NCBI GenBank assembly: GCA_016928355.1
Contig: JAFGKW010000007.1
Location: forward strand, 1 to 64,000
Reading direction: 5' to 3'
Origin: Methanomicrobiaceae archaeon
Lineage (GTDB): Archaea > Halobacteriota > Methanomicrobia > Methanomicrobiales > Methanomicrobiaceae
DNA length: 64,000 nt
Made by a program: the position numbers and the translations under genes. The notes beneath the pieces were generated by a model that was not told the DNA's origin, searched no databases, and saw nothing but the letters and a program-made list of their open reading frames with translations. Within the stretch, counting starts at the first letter, position 1. The number at the start of each line of letters is the position of its first letter. Of the stretch, positions 41,500-50,862 are shown in pieces.

Positions 41500-42597
41500 T
41501 TATTCAATTACAGGAGCCACCTTGGTATTGACCCTGATTGATTTATATGACCCGTCGGAATAGTAGGCTGTGGCAGAACCTACATCCCTAATTACCGGAT
41601 CCCCAGGGTATGAACCAAAGAGATCCATGGAAAGCCAATATGTAACCTCTCCGTTATCCTCAAGATCATAACTGTACTCCAGATCCCTTATATTGCGGAG
41701 TTCATGATATCGTTCATCATATCCACCGTATCGTACCTGTATGTATAATGCCTGGAATTCAACGGCGTTAGTATCAGGGAATATGAGCAGGTATTCGATA
41801 AGTTTTGGATAATTATAGCAGATTTCTCCATACTTCTCCGGTTCATTAAGAACTTCGAAGAAGGGATTTACAAAATCATAACACTGGTCCCCACTGCAGA
41901 TCCTTCCATAACGGTATTTAAATATTGTAAGACCGCTTGGATCCCTCGCAAATATGGGAGAATAATCAGATTTAAACTGGCTTAATTTTTCCTCATTGAC
42001 AATTTTTTCCTGAATGTCATCACTGTTGCCAAGATAGAGTTCCGTATATGGATACTCGCCCCTCTCAGGATCGACGGCACTTTTTATTCTCGCTTCCCCA
42101 CCCACTCCTTTAATCATAGAGGCAAGAAAAACAGCATAATCCGCCTCATCTCCGGTAAGACCTGTATTTATGCTTTTACTCGCCGGAGATATATCCAAAA
42201 GGCCTCCGCTCCCGGAAACATAAGTCCATTCTGAAACAGAGCCGTCCCAGATATCACATGCCTGTTCGATTGAGTAAGTTCCCGAATGTTCTTCAGCAAC
42301 ATAACGGACAGCATAATCCCTTGTAACAGGAAGGTAATAATCCATCCCTTCCGAGATCTGCCTTGAGATTAGCCACTTACGCTCATCTTTTGTGACATAT
42401 GAAGGAAGCTGATATTGAATAAGGGTTTCTCCGGAAGCGACACCCGGGGAAACAGAATCCCCGGATACTCCCTGACTCGTAACAGGAACTTTTGGTACCT
42501 CTTCCCCACCGGGAGAGGGATTTACCAGAAATGCAATTGTAATGACAATGCACAGGGCAGCCAGAAAAGCAGCAATATCAAGTGTCCGTGAATCCAT
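41500..42597 (-). CDS. transglutaminase-like paralogue lacking catalytic residues
   Basis: A 365-residue membrane-anchored relative of the neighbour at 40618, with the same N-terminal anchor and alignable core: ACDIWDGSVSEWTYVSG, then GDEADYAVFLASM where the neighbour has GDCDDYSVLLAGL. The Cys is replaced, and the His region reads PYTELYLG instead of HAYPECYLG. It should be catalytically dead and may serve as a binding or regulatory subunit. The C-terminal half, including YWLSMDLFGSYPG and AYYSDGSYKSIR, also matches the neighbour. Confidence 0.7.
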   Translation of the reverse strand: MDSRTLDIAAFLAALCIVITIAFLVNPSPGGEEVPKVPVTSQGVSGDSVSPGVASGETLIQYQLPSYVTKDERKWLISRQISEGMDYYLPVTRDYAVRYVAEEHSGTYSIEQACDIWDGSVSEWTYVSGSGGLLDISPASKSINTGLTGDEADYAVFLASMIKGVGGEARIKSAVDPERGEYPYTELYLGNSDDIQEKIVNEEKLSQFKSDYSPIFARDPSGLTIFKYRYGRICSGDQCYDFVNPFFEVLNEPEKYGEICYNYPKLIEYLLIFPDTNAVEFQALYIQVRYGGYDERYHELRNIRDLEYSYDLEDNGEVTYWLSMDLFGSYPGDPVIRDVGSATAYYSDGSYKSIRVNTKVAPVIE

Positions 42598-42647
42598 TAT
42601 CTATCAATATTTTACCCTGTGACAATAATATCGTTTCTTTATATACA

Positions 42648-43190
42648 TCAGTCTGAAAACCGGTATAGGTTGAGATCCTGTCTGCACTTTACGCAAAGGG
42701 TCTTTTTCTTCCTGTCAAGCTCGTCAAGAGTCTGCGGATAAAACATTATACATTCAGGATTGCTGCAATGATCCAGACCCATACAATGGCACAATTCATG
42801 GCAGCCTTCCTTCACAACCCTGTCCATAAGATCATTTTCACTCTTTGATCTGCCATACCAGCCATTGTCAAGTCTTGCGGTAGAGACTACTGAAACTCTT
42901 ACACCTGGCCTTGCAAGACCAAAGACAAAATCCCTCCCGCGAATGAAGAGATCCTTCCCGGTAACGATCAGCACTGCATCTTCACAGCCGGCCTTACGGG
43001 TATAGATATCCTGCATATCCCCGAGAATTCTGCTCGCATCATTCTGGTTTCTTGAACGGTCATAACCTCTCAGCATCAGTACGTTGGGACAGGCGGAGAC
43101 AGGCATTTCAAGAATTTGAGAAACCATCCTTACAAAGGGTTGCTGCAGACCTTCAGGGACATCATTATCCCAAAAAATAAGAATCCCCAT
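42648..43190 (-). CDS. amzA: archaemetzincin metalloprotease
   Basis: A 180-residue zinc protease. The zinc-binding helix reads HELCHCMGLDHC (HExxHxxGxxH type), followed by SNPECIMFYPQ and a CVKC pair, the second cysteine-rich zinc site diagnostic of archaemetzincins. Its start codon lies only 9 bp from that of the divergent UPF0146 gene. A TATA-like CTTATAATT on the minus strand (about 43217-43226) lies inside that neighbouring gene, suggesting a leaderless amzA transcript. Confidence 0.92.
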   Translation of the reverse strand: MGILIFWDNDVPEGLQQPFVRMVSQILEMPVSACPNVLMLRGYDRSRNQNDASRILGDMQDIYTRKAGCEDAVLIVTGKDLFIRGRDFVFGLARPGVRVSVVSTARLDNGWYGRSKSENDLMDRVVKEGCHELCHCMGLDHCSNPECIMFYPQTLDELDRKKKTLCVKCRQDLNLYRFSD

Positions 43191-43199
43191 TCAGATTAT

Positions 43200-43607
43200 A
43201 TGTTGACAATGGTCAATTATAAGAGTATTGAAGAACGTATTGCCGAATATATTGCAGACCACTATAAATCAGTCGTCGAAGTTGGTATTGGCAGAAACAC
43301 AGTTACCTCCACCATTCTGAAGGATAAAGGAATTGATGTAACTGCGACAGATATCAGGGACTGTCCGGATTGCAGGGTAAAATTCTTCAGGGACGACATT
43401 ACGGCCCCAGATAAGTCAATATATGCCAATGCTGGTTTGATCTATTCAGTCCGCCCGGGGGTTGAGATGATCCCTGACCTGATAAAGACCGCCAGAGCAG
43501 CAGGCGCGGATCTTATTGTATACCATCTCGGAAACGAAATTTATGAAAATGGCGGTGAGATAATCGACTGCGGCATAATACTCCACCGATATTATAAAAA
43601 TGATTAG
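43200..43607 (+). CDS. UPF0146 family protein
   Basis: A 135-residue conserved archaeal protein with a Rossmann-like methyltransferase-type opening: VVEVGIGRNTVTSTILKDKGIDVTATDI (Gly-rich loop and acidic strand end). It lacks enough sequence for a full methyltransferase, and the family function is unknown to me. The ATG at 43200 (or 43209) is chosen; the frame is open from 43116, but that stretch overlaps amzA. It ends overlapping the convergent rfcL stop by 4 bp. Confidence 0.78.
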   Translation: MLTMVNYKSIEERIAEYIADHYKSVVEVGIGRNTVTSTILKDKGIDVTATDIRDCPDCRVKFFRDDITAPDKSIYANAGLIYSVRPGVEMIPDLIKTARAAGADLIVYHLGNEIYENGGEIIDCGIILHRYYKND

Positions 43608-45013
43608 AATCCGTCGAAAAGTGTCGATTGGGACAGATCCTTCTTTTTCTCTTCTACATCAGCAGGGTCCTCTTCCCGGTTGTCCTTATCAACAGGGTCC
43701 ACTGGAGGTGCAGATGGGGGCTGAACTGGAGCTGAAGCTTTTTTTGAGGATTGTTTCTTCTTCTCTGCTTTTTCCTTCTCCTTTTCAGACTTCTGGATGT
43801 CCTTAATCACTGCACCTGACCGGACTTTGTCGTGAAGGAAAAAATCCAGTTCATCCTTGTCGAAGTTATTTTCCCTTGCAAATTCATGTGGCGATTCATC
43901 AGCTATTATTGAAAGCGGTATGAGCATATCGTCCCTCAAAGTATCCTCAGGCATGTGATATTTCCCGGACAGGTTCCTGAAGATGCTGTTTCTCAGGCCT
44001 TTCTGCTTTTTTGCACGATACATCTTGCCCCATCTTGAAGGAGGAGAGATCCTGCCTGAAATTCCTGCACCCCTGGCAGAGACTGCAGTCCCGATTAACA
44101 TTATCGCACCGGCATATCTCCAGAGAGTGTAATACTGCCTCCTGTACGTATCTCCCAGGAACTCATCGGCTTTTGAGATATAACTGTACGCAAGCGCCAT
44201 TTCAGCAGGATTTTTCAGTGAGGAAAGGTTGTCCTCGATCCACTGCCCTGTTGTCTCAGGAGTATCCGGGATTTCAAAAGAGAGCGCCATTAATTTCCTG
44301 TCATCCTTCTCCTTAAATGCCGCACTGACAAGATCAAATATACTTGACCGTTCATCTTTCGACGAGGTTGCAACCATACCTTCCTGCACATCGCTGCCTG
44401 CCGAGGCTGCATGCAGCATATTGACAGCCGACCTCATGTCACCTGAGGACTCTTCTGCAATATTTAAAAGAGAATTCTCATTGCATTTTATACCCTCAGA
44501 AGAGCAGATATATTTCAGCCTGGGAACGATGGATCTCGCCTGGAGTGACCTGAACTGGATTAGTGTGCAGGCTGATTTCAGCTCCTTTGCAACACCATAG
44601 ATATCATTTGCAATAAGAATTATAGGCTGCCTGGAATTTTTTATCGTATCGAGGATCGCCCGGGCACCTCCCCTGTCGGCATTTCCATGCAGGTTGTCGG
44701 CTTCATCAAAAACCAGAAGTTTTCTTGATGCACCTGTCAGGCTCATCGTTGTCGAGGTTGTACCTGCAATTTTATCAATTACAGATTTCGTTCTCTCATC
44801 ACTTGCATTGAGCTCGACAACCTCCCAGCCCATATCCGCCGCAAGTGCATATACTGCAGAAGTCTTCCCAATGCCCGGCTTTCCATAAAGCAGAACAGGG
44901 TCATCTCCGATCTTCCAGCCGGATGCCCAACCGGCCAGCTCTCTGATTGCGGTATTGTTCCCTACAATATCCCTCAGACTTTTTGGCCTGTATTTCTCAA
45001 CCCAGTCCTGCAT
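43604..45013 (-). CDS. rfcL: replication factor C large subunit
   Basis: A 469-residue AAA+ clamp loader subunit that loads PCNA on DNA with the small RFC subunit (not in the window). N-terminus MQDWVEKYRPKSLRDIVGN, Walker A GKPGIGKTS (about residue 44), Walker B LLVFDEADN. A long Lys/Glu-rich low-complexity tail starts at about residue 405. The last eight residues, QSTLFDGF, form a PCNA-interacting (PIP) motif, as in other archaeal RfcL proteins. The stop codon overlaps the convergent UPF0146 gene. Confidence 0.95.
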   Translation of the reverse strand: MQDWVEKYRPKSLRDIVGNNTAIRELAGWASGWKIGDDPVLLYGKPGIGKTSAVYALAADMGWEVVELNASDERTKSVIDKIAGTTSTTMSLTGASRKLLVFDEADNLHGNADRGGARAILDTIKNSRQPIILIANDIYGVAKELKSACTLIQFRSLQARSIVPRLKYICSSEGIKCNENSLLNIAEESSGDMRSAVNMLHAASAGSDVQEGMVATSSKDERSSIFDLVSAAFKEKDDRKLMALSFEIPDTPETTGQWIEDNLSSLKNPAEMALAYSYISKADEFLGDTYRRQYYTLWRYAGAIMLIGTAVSARGAGISGRISPPSRWGKMYRAKKQKGLRNSIFRNLSGKYHMPEDTLRDDMLIPLSIIADESPHEFARENNFDKDELDFFLHDKVRSGAVIKDIQKSEKEKEKAEKKKQSSKKASAPVQPPSAPPVDPVDKDNREEDPADVEEKKKDLSQSTLFDGF

Positions 45014-45134
45014 ATGGCGTCATATTATATTGGCTGGAATCCATGAAAAACTGAATGGTGAGAATAAAATGACAACCGGAATGCAATTCCATATCAACAT
45101 GTATTAGTGTATTAAGGCTGAATAATTAGATCAG

Positions 45135-46136
45135 TTGGTGTTTAGAGTGGAGAAGAGCTGTTCCACCGAGCAGATAGCACAGGCAGTGCGGGAATATGCA
45201 GGAGTCACAAGAAAACGTGCGATTGGTGAGATTATCCAGTCGCTAAGGATTGATTCCGACGATATTGTAGTATCTTTTGGAGAGGATGCTGCACTAATAA
45301 AGAATAACGGCGACGGCCTTCTCCTTGCTGCAGACGGAATCTGGAGCATGCTTATGGAAGCCGATCCCTACTGGGCAGGATTCTGCTCGGTGCTGGTAAA
45401 TGTACATGATATCGCAGCAATGGGAGGAAAACCCCTTGCAATGGTAGATATACTTTCTGTTCAAAATGAAGAGGTTTGCCATGAAGTGCTACATGGAATG
45501 GCCGATGCATCAAAGAAATTCGGAGTTCCGATTGTCGGTGGCCATCTTCACCCTGATTCTGAGTTTTCAGCTGTCGATGTTGCAATACTGGGCACGGTAA
45601 ATCCCGACGATGCAATATTTTCCCATACTGCAGGGATAGGAGACAGGATTATTGCAGCGATTGACCTTGAAGGGAGAGTTCACCCTTCATGCGCACTGAA
45701 CTGGGACTCGGCAACATTGCGTGATACAGAGACAGTCCGGAGGCAGATAAGACTGATGCAGACGCTGGGTGAAAAACACCTTGTAACTTCAGGCAAGGAC
45801 ATAAGCAACCCAGGAGTCATAGGAACGCTTGGAATGCTGCTTGAGACGAGCAAAAAAGGAGCATCTGTAAATCTTTCAAATATTCCAAGGCCGGATCTTA
45901 ATAAATACGGGATCACCTTCAATCACTGGGTAAGAATGTATCCGGGGATGGGTTTTATCCTTACTGCAGATGAAAGGCATGTCAGAGAAATTATAGCAAT
46001 GTTCTCGGAAGCAGGTATAACTGCAGCAGACATTGGAGTAATCGACGATACGAACATCCTCAAAGTGGTGCATGATAAGGAAGAGAGCAAGGTATTTGAC
46101 CTTAGTGAAGAAGGAATCATGCACCTCTTCGTCTGA
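45135..46136 (+). CDS. methanogenesis marker protein 2
   Basis: A 333-residue protein of the AIR synthase/thiamine-monophosphate kinase (PurM-like) superfamily. It matches methanogenesis marker 2 with [48 protein letters not shown] and [15 protein letters not shown]. The fold binds ATP and an acidic substrate; the actual reaction is unknown. The start is uncertain: TTG 45135, GTG 45138 or GTG 45147 are all possible. Marker 4 follows 18 bp downstream. Presence supports a methanogen host. Confidence 0.88.
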   Translation: MVFRVEKSCSTEQIAQAVREYAGVTRKRAIGEIIQSLRIDSDDIVVSFGEDAALIKNNGDGLLLAADGIWSMLMEADPYWAGFCSVLVNVHDIAAMGGKPLAMVDILSVQNEEVCHEVLHGMADASKKFGVPIVGGHLHPDSEFSAVDVAILGTVNPDDAIFSHTAGIGDRIIAAIDLEGRVHPSCALNWDSATLRDTETVRRQIRLMQTLGEKHLVTSGKDISNPGVIGTLGMLLETSKKGASVNLSNIPRPDLNKYGITFNHWVRMYPGMGFILTADERHVREIIAMFSEAGITAADIGVIDDTNILKVVHDKEESKVFDLSEEGIMHLFV

Positions 46137-46154
46137 TTCCGGAAGGGATTTCTG

Positions 46155-46904
46155 ATGCATATCGGAATTGGAATTGGCAACGGTGAAGAAAAAGTTCTAA
46201 AAACAATCCTTCCTGCCTCAAAAAAACATAAAATTACCATTTTTACCAGTAAAAATCTTCGGGACTGTGAATATCATACAGTCACGGTAGAAAATCCGGA
46301 AGAAGAGCTTGTCAAAGCCCTTTACAGCGGCAGAATCGACGCCGCTGTAAGGGGGACACTGCCATCAAATACTGTCATGGCTCTCTTGAAGAAATATGAA
46401 AAAACAGAATCACTGAAACGGATTGCACTTCTGGAGACCGCTTCCGGAATAAGGTTTCTTCTCGCACCCGTGGGTGTCGATGAAGGATGGACAATTGAAG
46501 ATAAGACTGAACTAATCAGATATGCAAAGAAAATTGCGCCTGCCCTGAATATTACCGATAAAACAGCCATATTGTCAGGGGGTCGCAGAGGAGATATTGG
46601 AAGACACCCTGTTGTTGACAGGACCATCAATGATGCAGAGACTGTTGCGGAAAAAACAGGTTCGGATCATATGGAGATCCTCATAGAAGATGCAGTAGTT
46701 GAACACGGCATAATAATAGCCCCTGACGGGATTTCCGGCAATCTTATCTTCAGGACACTTGCCCTTCTCGGGGGTGGGCGGGCACACGGTGCTCCTGTAG
46801 CAAATCTCAGCAGGATATTTGTGGATACTTCGCGCGCCTCCTCTGATTATTCAAATGCAATTTTCCTCGCTGCAGCATTGGCCGTTTATAATCAAACGGA
46901 TTGA
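46155..46904 (+). CDS. methanogenesis marker protein 4 (MtxX-like)
   Basis: A 249-residue protein distantly related to phosphotransacetylases, matching methanogenesis marker 4. Typical segments are [58 protein letters not shown] and [24 protein letters not shown]. It was once described as a methyltransferase-related protein, but its role is unclear. Co-transcribed with marker 2; a T-tract follows the stop. Confidence 0.87.
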   Translation: MHIGIGIGNGEEKVLKTILPASKKHKITIFTSKNLRDCEYHTVTVENPEEELVKALYSGRIDAAVRGTLPSNTVMALLKKYEKTESLKRIALLETASGIRFLLAPVGVDEGWTIEDKTELIRYAKKIAPALNITDKTAILSGGRRGDIGRHPVVDRTINDAETVAEKTGSDHMEILIEDAVVEHGIIIAPDGISGNLIFRTLALLGGGRAHGAPVANLSRIFVDTSRASSDYSNAIFLAAALAVYNQTD

Positions 46905-47040
46905 TGCGTTTTTTTTGCCAATTATAAAGCGTTTTGGAGGTATCGCCTAGAATTTTCCCAAAATTTTCCGCCAACGAATAAAATCATGAATTGTAGTAAT
47001 TTTTCCCATTTAACCCCCAAAATACGTTAAAATCCCAAAA

Positions 47041-47086
47041 AGTATTTATATTCGCCGAGATTACTTTCAACTGAGGTGGAATTGAA
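47041..47086 (+). promoter_or_regulatory. histone gene promoter and ribosome-binding site
   Basis: TTTATATT at about 47044-47051 is a good archaeal TATA box, about 27 bp before a likely transcription start near 47072. GAGGTGGA at 47073-47080 is a strong ribosome-binding site 7 nt before the ATG. The rest of the 46905-47040 gap is AT-rich and apparently non-coding. Confidence 0.6.
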
Positions 47087-47293
47087 ATGGCAAATGATCT
47101 ACCAATAGCAGCAGTAGTAAGAATTGCAAAGAAGAACGGAGCAGAGAGAGTAGGCAGCGACGCAGCACAGGCAATCGTCGATGCATCCGAGGCATACATT
47201 GCAAACCTCACAAAAGAGGCTTCAAAGTACGCCCAGCACGCTGGACGCAAGACTATCAAGAAAGAAGATGTTGACATGGCTGTCAACGCCTGA
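47087..47293 (+). CDS. archaeal histone, HMf type
   Basis: A 68-residue single histone fold with no tails: MANDLPIAAVVRIAKKNGAERVGSDAAQAIVDASEAYIANLTKEASKYAQHAGRKTIKKEDVDMAVNA in outline gives helix 1 (PIAAVVRIAK), the long central helix and the RKTIKKEDV loop that contacts DNA. It dimerises and wraps about 60 bp or more of DNA. Strong promoter and ribosome-binding site fit high expression. Confidence 0.96.
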   Translation: MANDLPIAAVVRIAKKNGAERVGSDAAQAIVDASEAYIANLTKEASKYAQHAGRKTIKKEDVDMAVNA

Positions 47294-47310
47294 ATCTTTT
47301 TTCTTTTAAA
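47294..47310 (+). terminator. T-rich terminator after histone gene
   Basis: The stop is followed at once by ATCTTTTTTCTTTTAAA, a typical archaeal U-rich termination signal, in the short gap before the convergent hisB. Confidence 0.55.
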
Positions 47311-47329
47311 TTAGCTATTCTTCAAAAAA

Positions 47330-47908
47330 TTAGATTTGGCCTTTTGTACTTGGTATGCCTCTTTCAGGATCAACTCTTGTAGCCATCCTTAAAGCAATGC
47401 CAAAAGCCTTGAATATCGCTTCGCATTTATGATGTGCATTTTTTCCTTCAAATGATATATGAGCGGTAATCTTTGCATTGGAGCAGAAGCTATAGAAGAA
47501 ATGTTCAGGAAGATCCCCGGGCATTCCCGGCAGGGATGAATCGTCAAATGTCCCGTCCATTACAAGATACGCCCTCCCGCCGCAGTCAAGGGTCACATAT
47601 GCGATCGACTCATCCATGGGAACAGCCATGTGAGAGAAACGGGTTATCCCTTTTCCGTCATCAATCGCCCCGGCAACAGCCTGGCCGAGAACAATCCCGA
47701 TATCCTCAATCGTATGGTGGCTGTCCACGTCAAGATCGCCCTTCGCCCTGACGGTCAGGTCAAACATCCCGTGCCTCCCAAAGGCATCAAACATATGGTC
47801 CATAAAAGGGATTCCCGTGTCTGCCGCCACATTTCCCTTTCCATCAAGATCGATACTTACAAAAATATCGGTTTCCTTTGTCTTCCTTGATTTTTCAAAA
47901 CATCTCAT
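47330..47908 (-). CDS. hisB: imidazoleglycerol-phosphate dehydratase
   Basis: A 192-residue monofunctional HisB, converting imidazole glycerol phosphate to imidazole acetol phosphate in histidine synthesis. Metal-binding motifs: FMDHMFDAFGRHGMF, DSHHTIEDIGI, and HHKCEAIFKAFG near the C-terminus. Start overlaps the hisA stop (ATGA), so it is the last gene of the hisG-hisA-hisB operon. Confidence 0.96.
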   Translation of the reverse strand: MRCFEKSRKTKETDIFVSIDLDGKGNVAADTGIPFMDHMFDAFGRHGMFDLTVRAKGDLDVDSHHTIEDIGIVLGQAVAGAIDDGKGITRFSHMAVPMDESIAYVTLDCGGRAYLVMDGTFDDSSLPGMPGDLPEHFFYSFCSNAKITAHISFEGKNAHHKCEAIFKAFGIALRMATRVDPERGIPSTKGQI

Positions 47909-48624
47909 CCGGATACCTCCAGGGCTTCCCTGAGACTGATCCTTCCACTGTACAAAGCAGAACCCAGTACTATTCCATCTGCCCCAATCTTCTTTATATT
48001 TACTACATCTTCAGAAGAAGAGATCCCCCCTGCCACGATTACAGGGAGGGATGTTGCATTAACCAGTTTTTCCACAGGTTTTGGATCTATTCCGTTCTGG
48101 AGACCCTCAACGTCCACATTGGTAAAAAGAAGAGCTCCGGCACCGGCTTCTTCAAACCGTTTTGCCCACCCTATGTAATCTCCGGCAGACTCCTCCCACC
48201 CTTTTACAACAACATTTCCGCCACGGGCATCCACACCTGCAACAACCCGCTCCTTTCCAAAAAGATCTGAAAGCTCTTTAACGGCCTCAGGATGCTCTAT
48301 CGCAAGAGTTCCAAGGATTACCCTGCTTACACCAGTTTCAAGCCAGCTGGACGCATCCTCAACACTCCTGATGCCGCCGCCGAGCTGAATGTACACGCCG
48401 GTCTCGCGGACCAGTTCACGGATCAGCCCGGCATTCCCGCCTGCGTTCCCGAATGCCCCGTCAAGATTAATTATATGAAGTGCTTCTGCACCCTCATCAG
48501 TCCAGCGAAGTGCACACTCAAGGGGAGCGCCATACTCGGTCCTGCAATCCCTCTTTCCCTGAACAAGCTGCACGCACCTGCCTCCAAGTATATCAACAGC
48601 AGGAAAAACCCTCATCCTGTTCAC
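47905..48624 (-). CDS. hisA: phosphoribosylformimino-5-aminoimidazole carboxamide ribotide isomerase
   Basis: A 239-residue TIM-barrel isomerase of histidine synthesis. Catalytic Asp residues stand at the N-terminal VDILGGRCVQLVQG and in AGVDARGGNVVVKGW; the phosphate-binding GGI and VAGGISSSEDV segments are present. The HisH and HisF partners are not encoded here. Two bases separate it from hisG. Confidence 0.95.
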   Translation of the reverse strand: MNRMRVFPAVDILGGRCVQLVQGKRDCRTEYGAPLECALRWTDEGAEALHIINLDGAFGNAGGNAGLIRELVRETGVYIQLGGGIRSVEDASSWLETGVSRVILGTLAIEHPEAVKELSDLFGKERVVAGVDARGGNVVVKGWEESAGDYIGWAKRFEEAGAGALLFTNVDVEGLQNGIDPKPVEKLVNATSLPVIVAGGISSSEDVVNIKKIGADGIVLGSALYSGRISLREALEVSG

Positions 48625-48626
48625 CC

Positions 48627-49511
48627 CTAACGGATCATCCTTTCGATTGGGACTACAAGTATGTCTTTTGCCCCGGCATTCTTCAGTTTCCCGACAAGTG
48701 AATAGAGATGGTCTTCCTGCACGACTGCATGAACGGCCACCATATTCTCATCAGATGATACGTCCATTACTGTCGGACCTGAAAGACCGGGCAGCTCCCG
48801 TTTCACTTCTTCAAGAGAGGGCCGGGCCACGTTCATCATGAGGTAACACTGACCGCGGGCCCTGATGACACTTTCAAGAGCAAGACACAGTTCGGCAATC
48901 TTTTCTGGGTGTCTTGCTTCAGCATCCCTGTTTGCAATAAGAACAGTGGTTGAATGCAGGATTTCATCAATAACCCTGAGGTTGTTTGTAGCGAGAGTAA
49001 CTCCTGAACTTGAGAGATCGATTATTGCATCGGCGATTCCAAGGTAGGGTGCAGCCTCACAGGCACCTCCCACGGGGACAAGGGTGACGTTTATACCAAA
49101 TTCACTGAAATATTTCCCGGAAATGCCAGGAAACTCGGTTGCCACACGCAGACCTTCAAGCTGTCCTTTTTCATTTATCTCTGATTCCGACGGAACGGCA
49201 AGGACCAGGGTTGCATTTCCGCTTTTAAGGTCGAAGAGCTCTTTCACATCGGAGCCCCTCTCCATAACCATATCCCTTCCTGTAATACCCAGATCTGCAG
49301 CTCCGTCGGCCACGAACTCCGGGATATCTACAGGTCGTGCAAACAAGACCTCTATTTCAGGATCCGAGGTCTTTGAGATGAGCTTTCTGCCGACACTGTT
49401 ATTTATCTTAAGTCCGCTCTTCTCAATGGTTTCAATTACCGGATCGGCAATTCTGCCTTTATTCGGGATCGCGAGGCGAATCAGATCCCGGGGTTTTTCA
49501 TCAGGATTCAT
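48627..49511 (-). CDS. hisG: ATP phosphoribosyltransferase, long form
   Basis: A 294-residue HisG of the long type, first and rate-limiting enzyme of histidine synthesis. Catalytic domain: IRLAIPNKGRIADPVIE, GAADLGITGRDMV and IGIADAIIDLSSSGVTLATNNLRVI. A C-terminal ACT-like domain of about 80 residues (from about 215) mediates histidine feedback in the family. It is the first gene of the operon, 19 bp downstream of metK. Confidence 0.95.
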   Translation of the reverse strand: MNPDEKPRDLIRLAIPNKGRIADPVIETIEKSGLKINNSVGRKLISKTSDPEIEVLFARPVDIPEFVADGAADLGITGRDMVMERGSDVKELFDLKSGNATLVLAVPSESEINEKGQLEGLRVATEFPGISGKYFSEFGINVTLVPVGGACEAAPYLGIADAIIDLSSSGVTLATNNLRVIDEILHSTTVLIANRDAEARHPEKIAELCLALESVIRARGQCYLMMNVARPSLEEVKRELPGLSGPTVMDVSSDENMVAVHAVVQEDHLYSLVGKLKNAGAKDILVVPIERMIR

Positions 49512-49530
49512 TCTAATAAAAATAGTTGTG

Positions 49531-50733
49531 TTAGAAAGTCTTTAATTCACCGCGGATTACTCTCTCGGTGATGCCTGTAATATCAGCAAGCCTCTCATCT
49601 ATGATTGAGTGAATCTCCTGGTCAACCGAGGCTGCGCAGTCATCATATGAAATATACTGGGCACTTGCAACCAGCGGCTGATCAATCGGCTTTCCAATCT
49701 GTGAGAGCAGGCGGACGTATAGATCTTCTATTCCGTCGATCTCCTTTACGCACTGCATGGCAATCTCGGTTGATAAAAGGTTGTAGATCTTTCCGATATG
49801 ATTTATAGGGTTCTTTCCGCTTGTTGCCTCCATACTCATCGGCCTCTGTGGGGTTATCAGCCCGTTGCAGCGGTTTCCACGCCCTACTGAACCGTCATCA
49901 CCCATCTCAGCCGATGTTCCGGTTACAGTCAGGAAGATACTGCCCTTATCGACCCTGTCGCCTGTGTTTACCCATACATTGACCTTGCGATCGGTGCACC
50001 CGGATGCCACCTTCTGGACATCATCGCGTATGAAAGCGACCGCTTCGGAATAATCATCCATTGAGCTGCAGAACCTGTCGATCATGGGCACACAGAGCGT
50101 AAGATTGATCTCGTTCGCCTGCCTGAGACCCATGATCTTGATATCGGTTCCGATAACCGGTTTTTTCGGCCTGACATTGTTGTCAATATGATCGCTGACC
50201 TTCAGGATAATGTTCTCAAGATCGCTGAACGGAGCATGCCCTATTCCAAAAGATGTATCGTTTGCGTGCGGAACAGGATTGTCACCACATGCCTTGAAGA
50301 CATCACGGAGATCGGACGACCCGGTACCCATCCTGCAGTCAACGATTACATCCCTCTCCATATTGAGATAATGAAGGGTATTCTTAAGGTAATCACGGGC
50401 AGCTTCAAGTGCAATAGCATCCGTAGGGATAGTCTTTCCCTCGAAATCCTTTGTCGCACGGCCGGTGAGAAGTACATATACCGGCCTTGTAACCTTTCCC
50501 CCGCCGAAGGTCGGAATCGACTCTCCTGCCACAACCTCACCCTGGTCTGTGTTGTGGTGCAGGACGGCGTTGCACTCTTCAAGATAGGTCTTTGAAAGAG
50601 CCCTTGAAACAGCCTCTGCAATTCCGTCTGCAAGACTGTCGGGATGACCAATACACTTTCTCTCGGCGATCTCTATCTGCTGTTTTTCAATAGGTGTCTG
50701 AAGTAATTTCTCTACTGCTATATTTCTCTGCAT
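49531..50733 (-). CDS. metK: S-adenosylmethionine synthetase, archaeal type
   Basis: A 400-residue archaeal MAT making S-adenosylmethionine from methionine and ATP. It is the divergent archaeal family rather than bacterial MetK, recognised by [62 protein letters not shown]. It may be co-transcribed with the his operon downstream. The gap 50734-50862 is AT-rich and holds a probable promoter for metK. Confidence 0.95.
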   Translation of the reverse strand: MQRNIAVEKLLQTPIEKQQIEIAERKCIGHPDSLADGIAEAVSRALSKTYLEECNAVLHHNTDQGEVVAGESIPTFGGGKVTRPVYVLLTGRATKDFEGKTIPTDAIALEAARDYLKNTLHYLNMERDVIVDCRMGTGSSDLRDVFKACGDNPVPHANDTSFGIGHAPFSDLENIILKVSDHIDNNVRPKKPVIGTDIKIMGLRQANEINLTLCVPMIDRFCSSMDDYSEAVAFIRDDVQKVASGCTDRKVNVWVNTGDRVDKGSIFLTVTGTSAEMGDDGSVGRGNRCNGLITPQRPMSMEATSGKNPINHIGKIYNLLSTEIAMQCVKEIDGIEDLYVRLLSQIGKPIDQPLVASAQYISYDDCAASVDQEIHSIIDERLADITGITERVIRGELKTF

Positions 50734-50862
50734 AGCTTGCTCCCAAAAGACAATTCATTATTATTATGAATCATTTAGACAATATAATTTGCTCATTGGA
50801 TTTTAGAGAGATAAAAGCCACTGACAGGACTTATATTAAAAAAAAAAGTATTTATTGCCCGG

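Noticed and set aside
43604-43607. Overlap of the rfcL and UPF0146 stop codons as a regulatory device
   Set aside because: A 4-bp convergent overlap is common in compact archaeal genomes and needs no special explanation.
45068-45106. 12-codon ORF (MTTGMQFHINMY) with a good GGTGAG upstream, before methanogenesis marker 2
   Set aside because: Too short to support as a gene and not coupled to the next start; it could be a leader but there is no further evidence.
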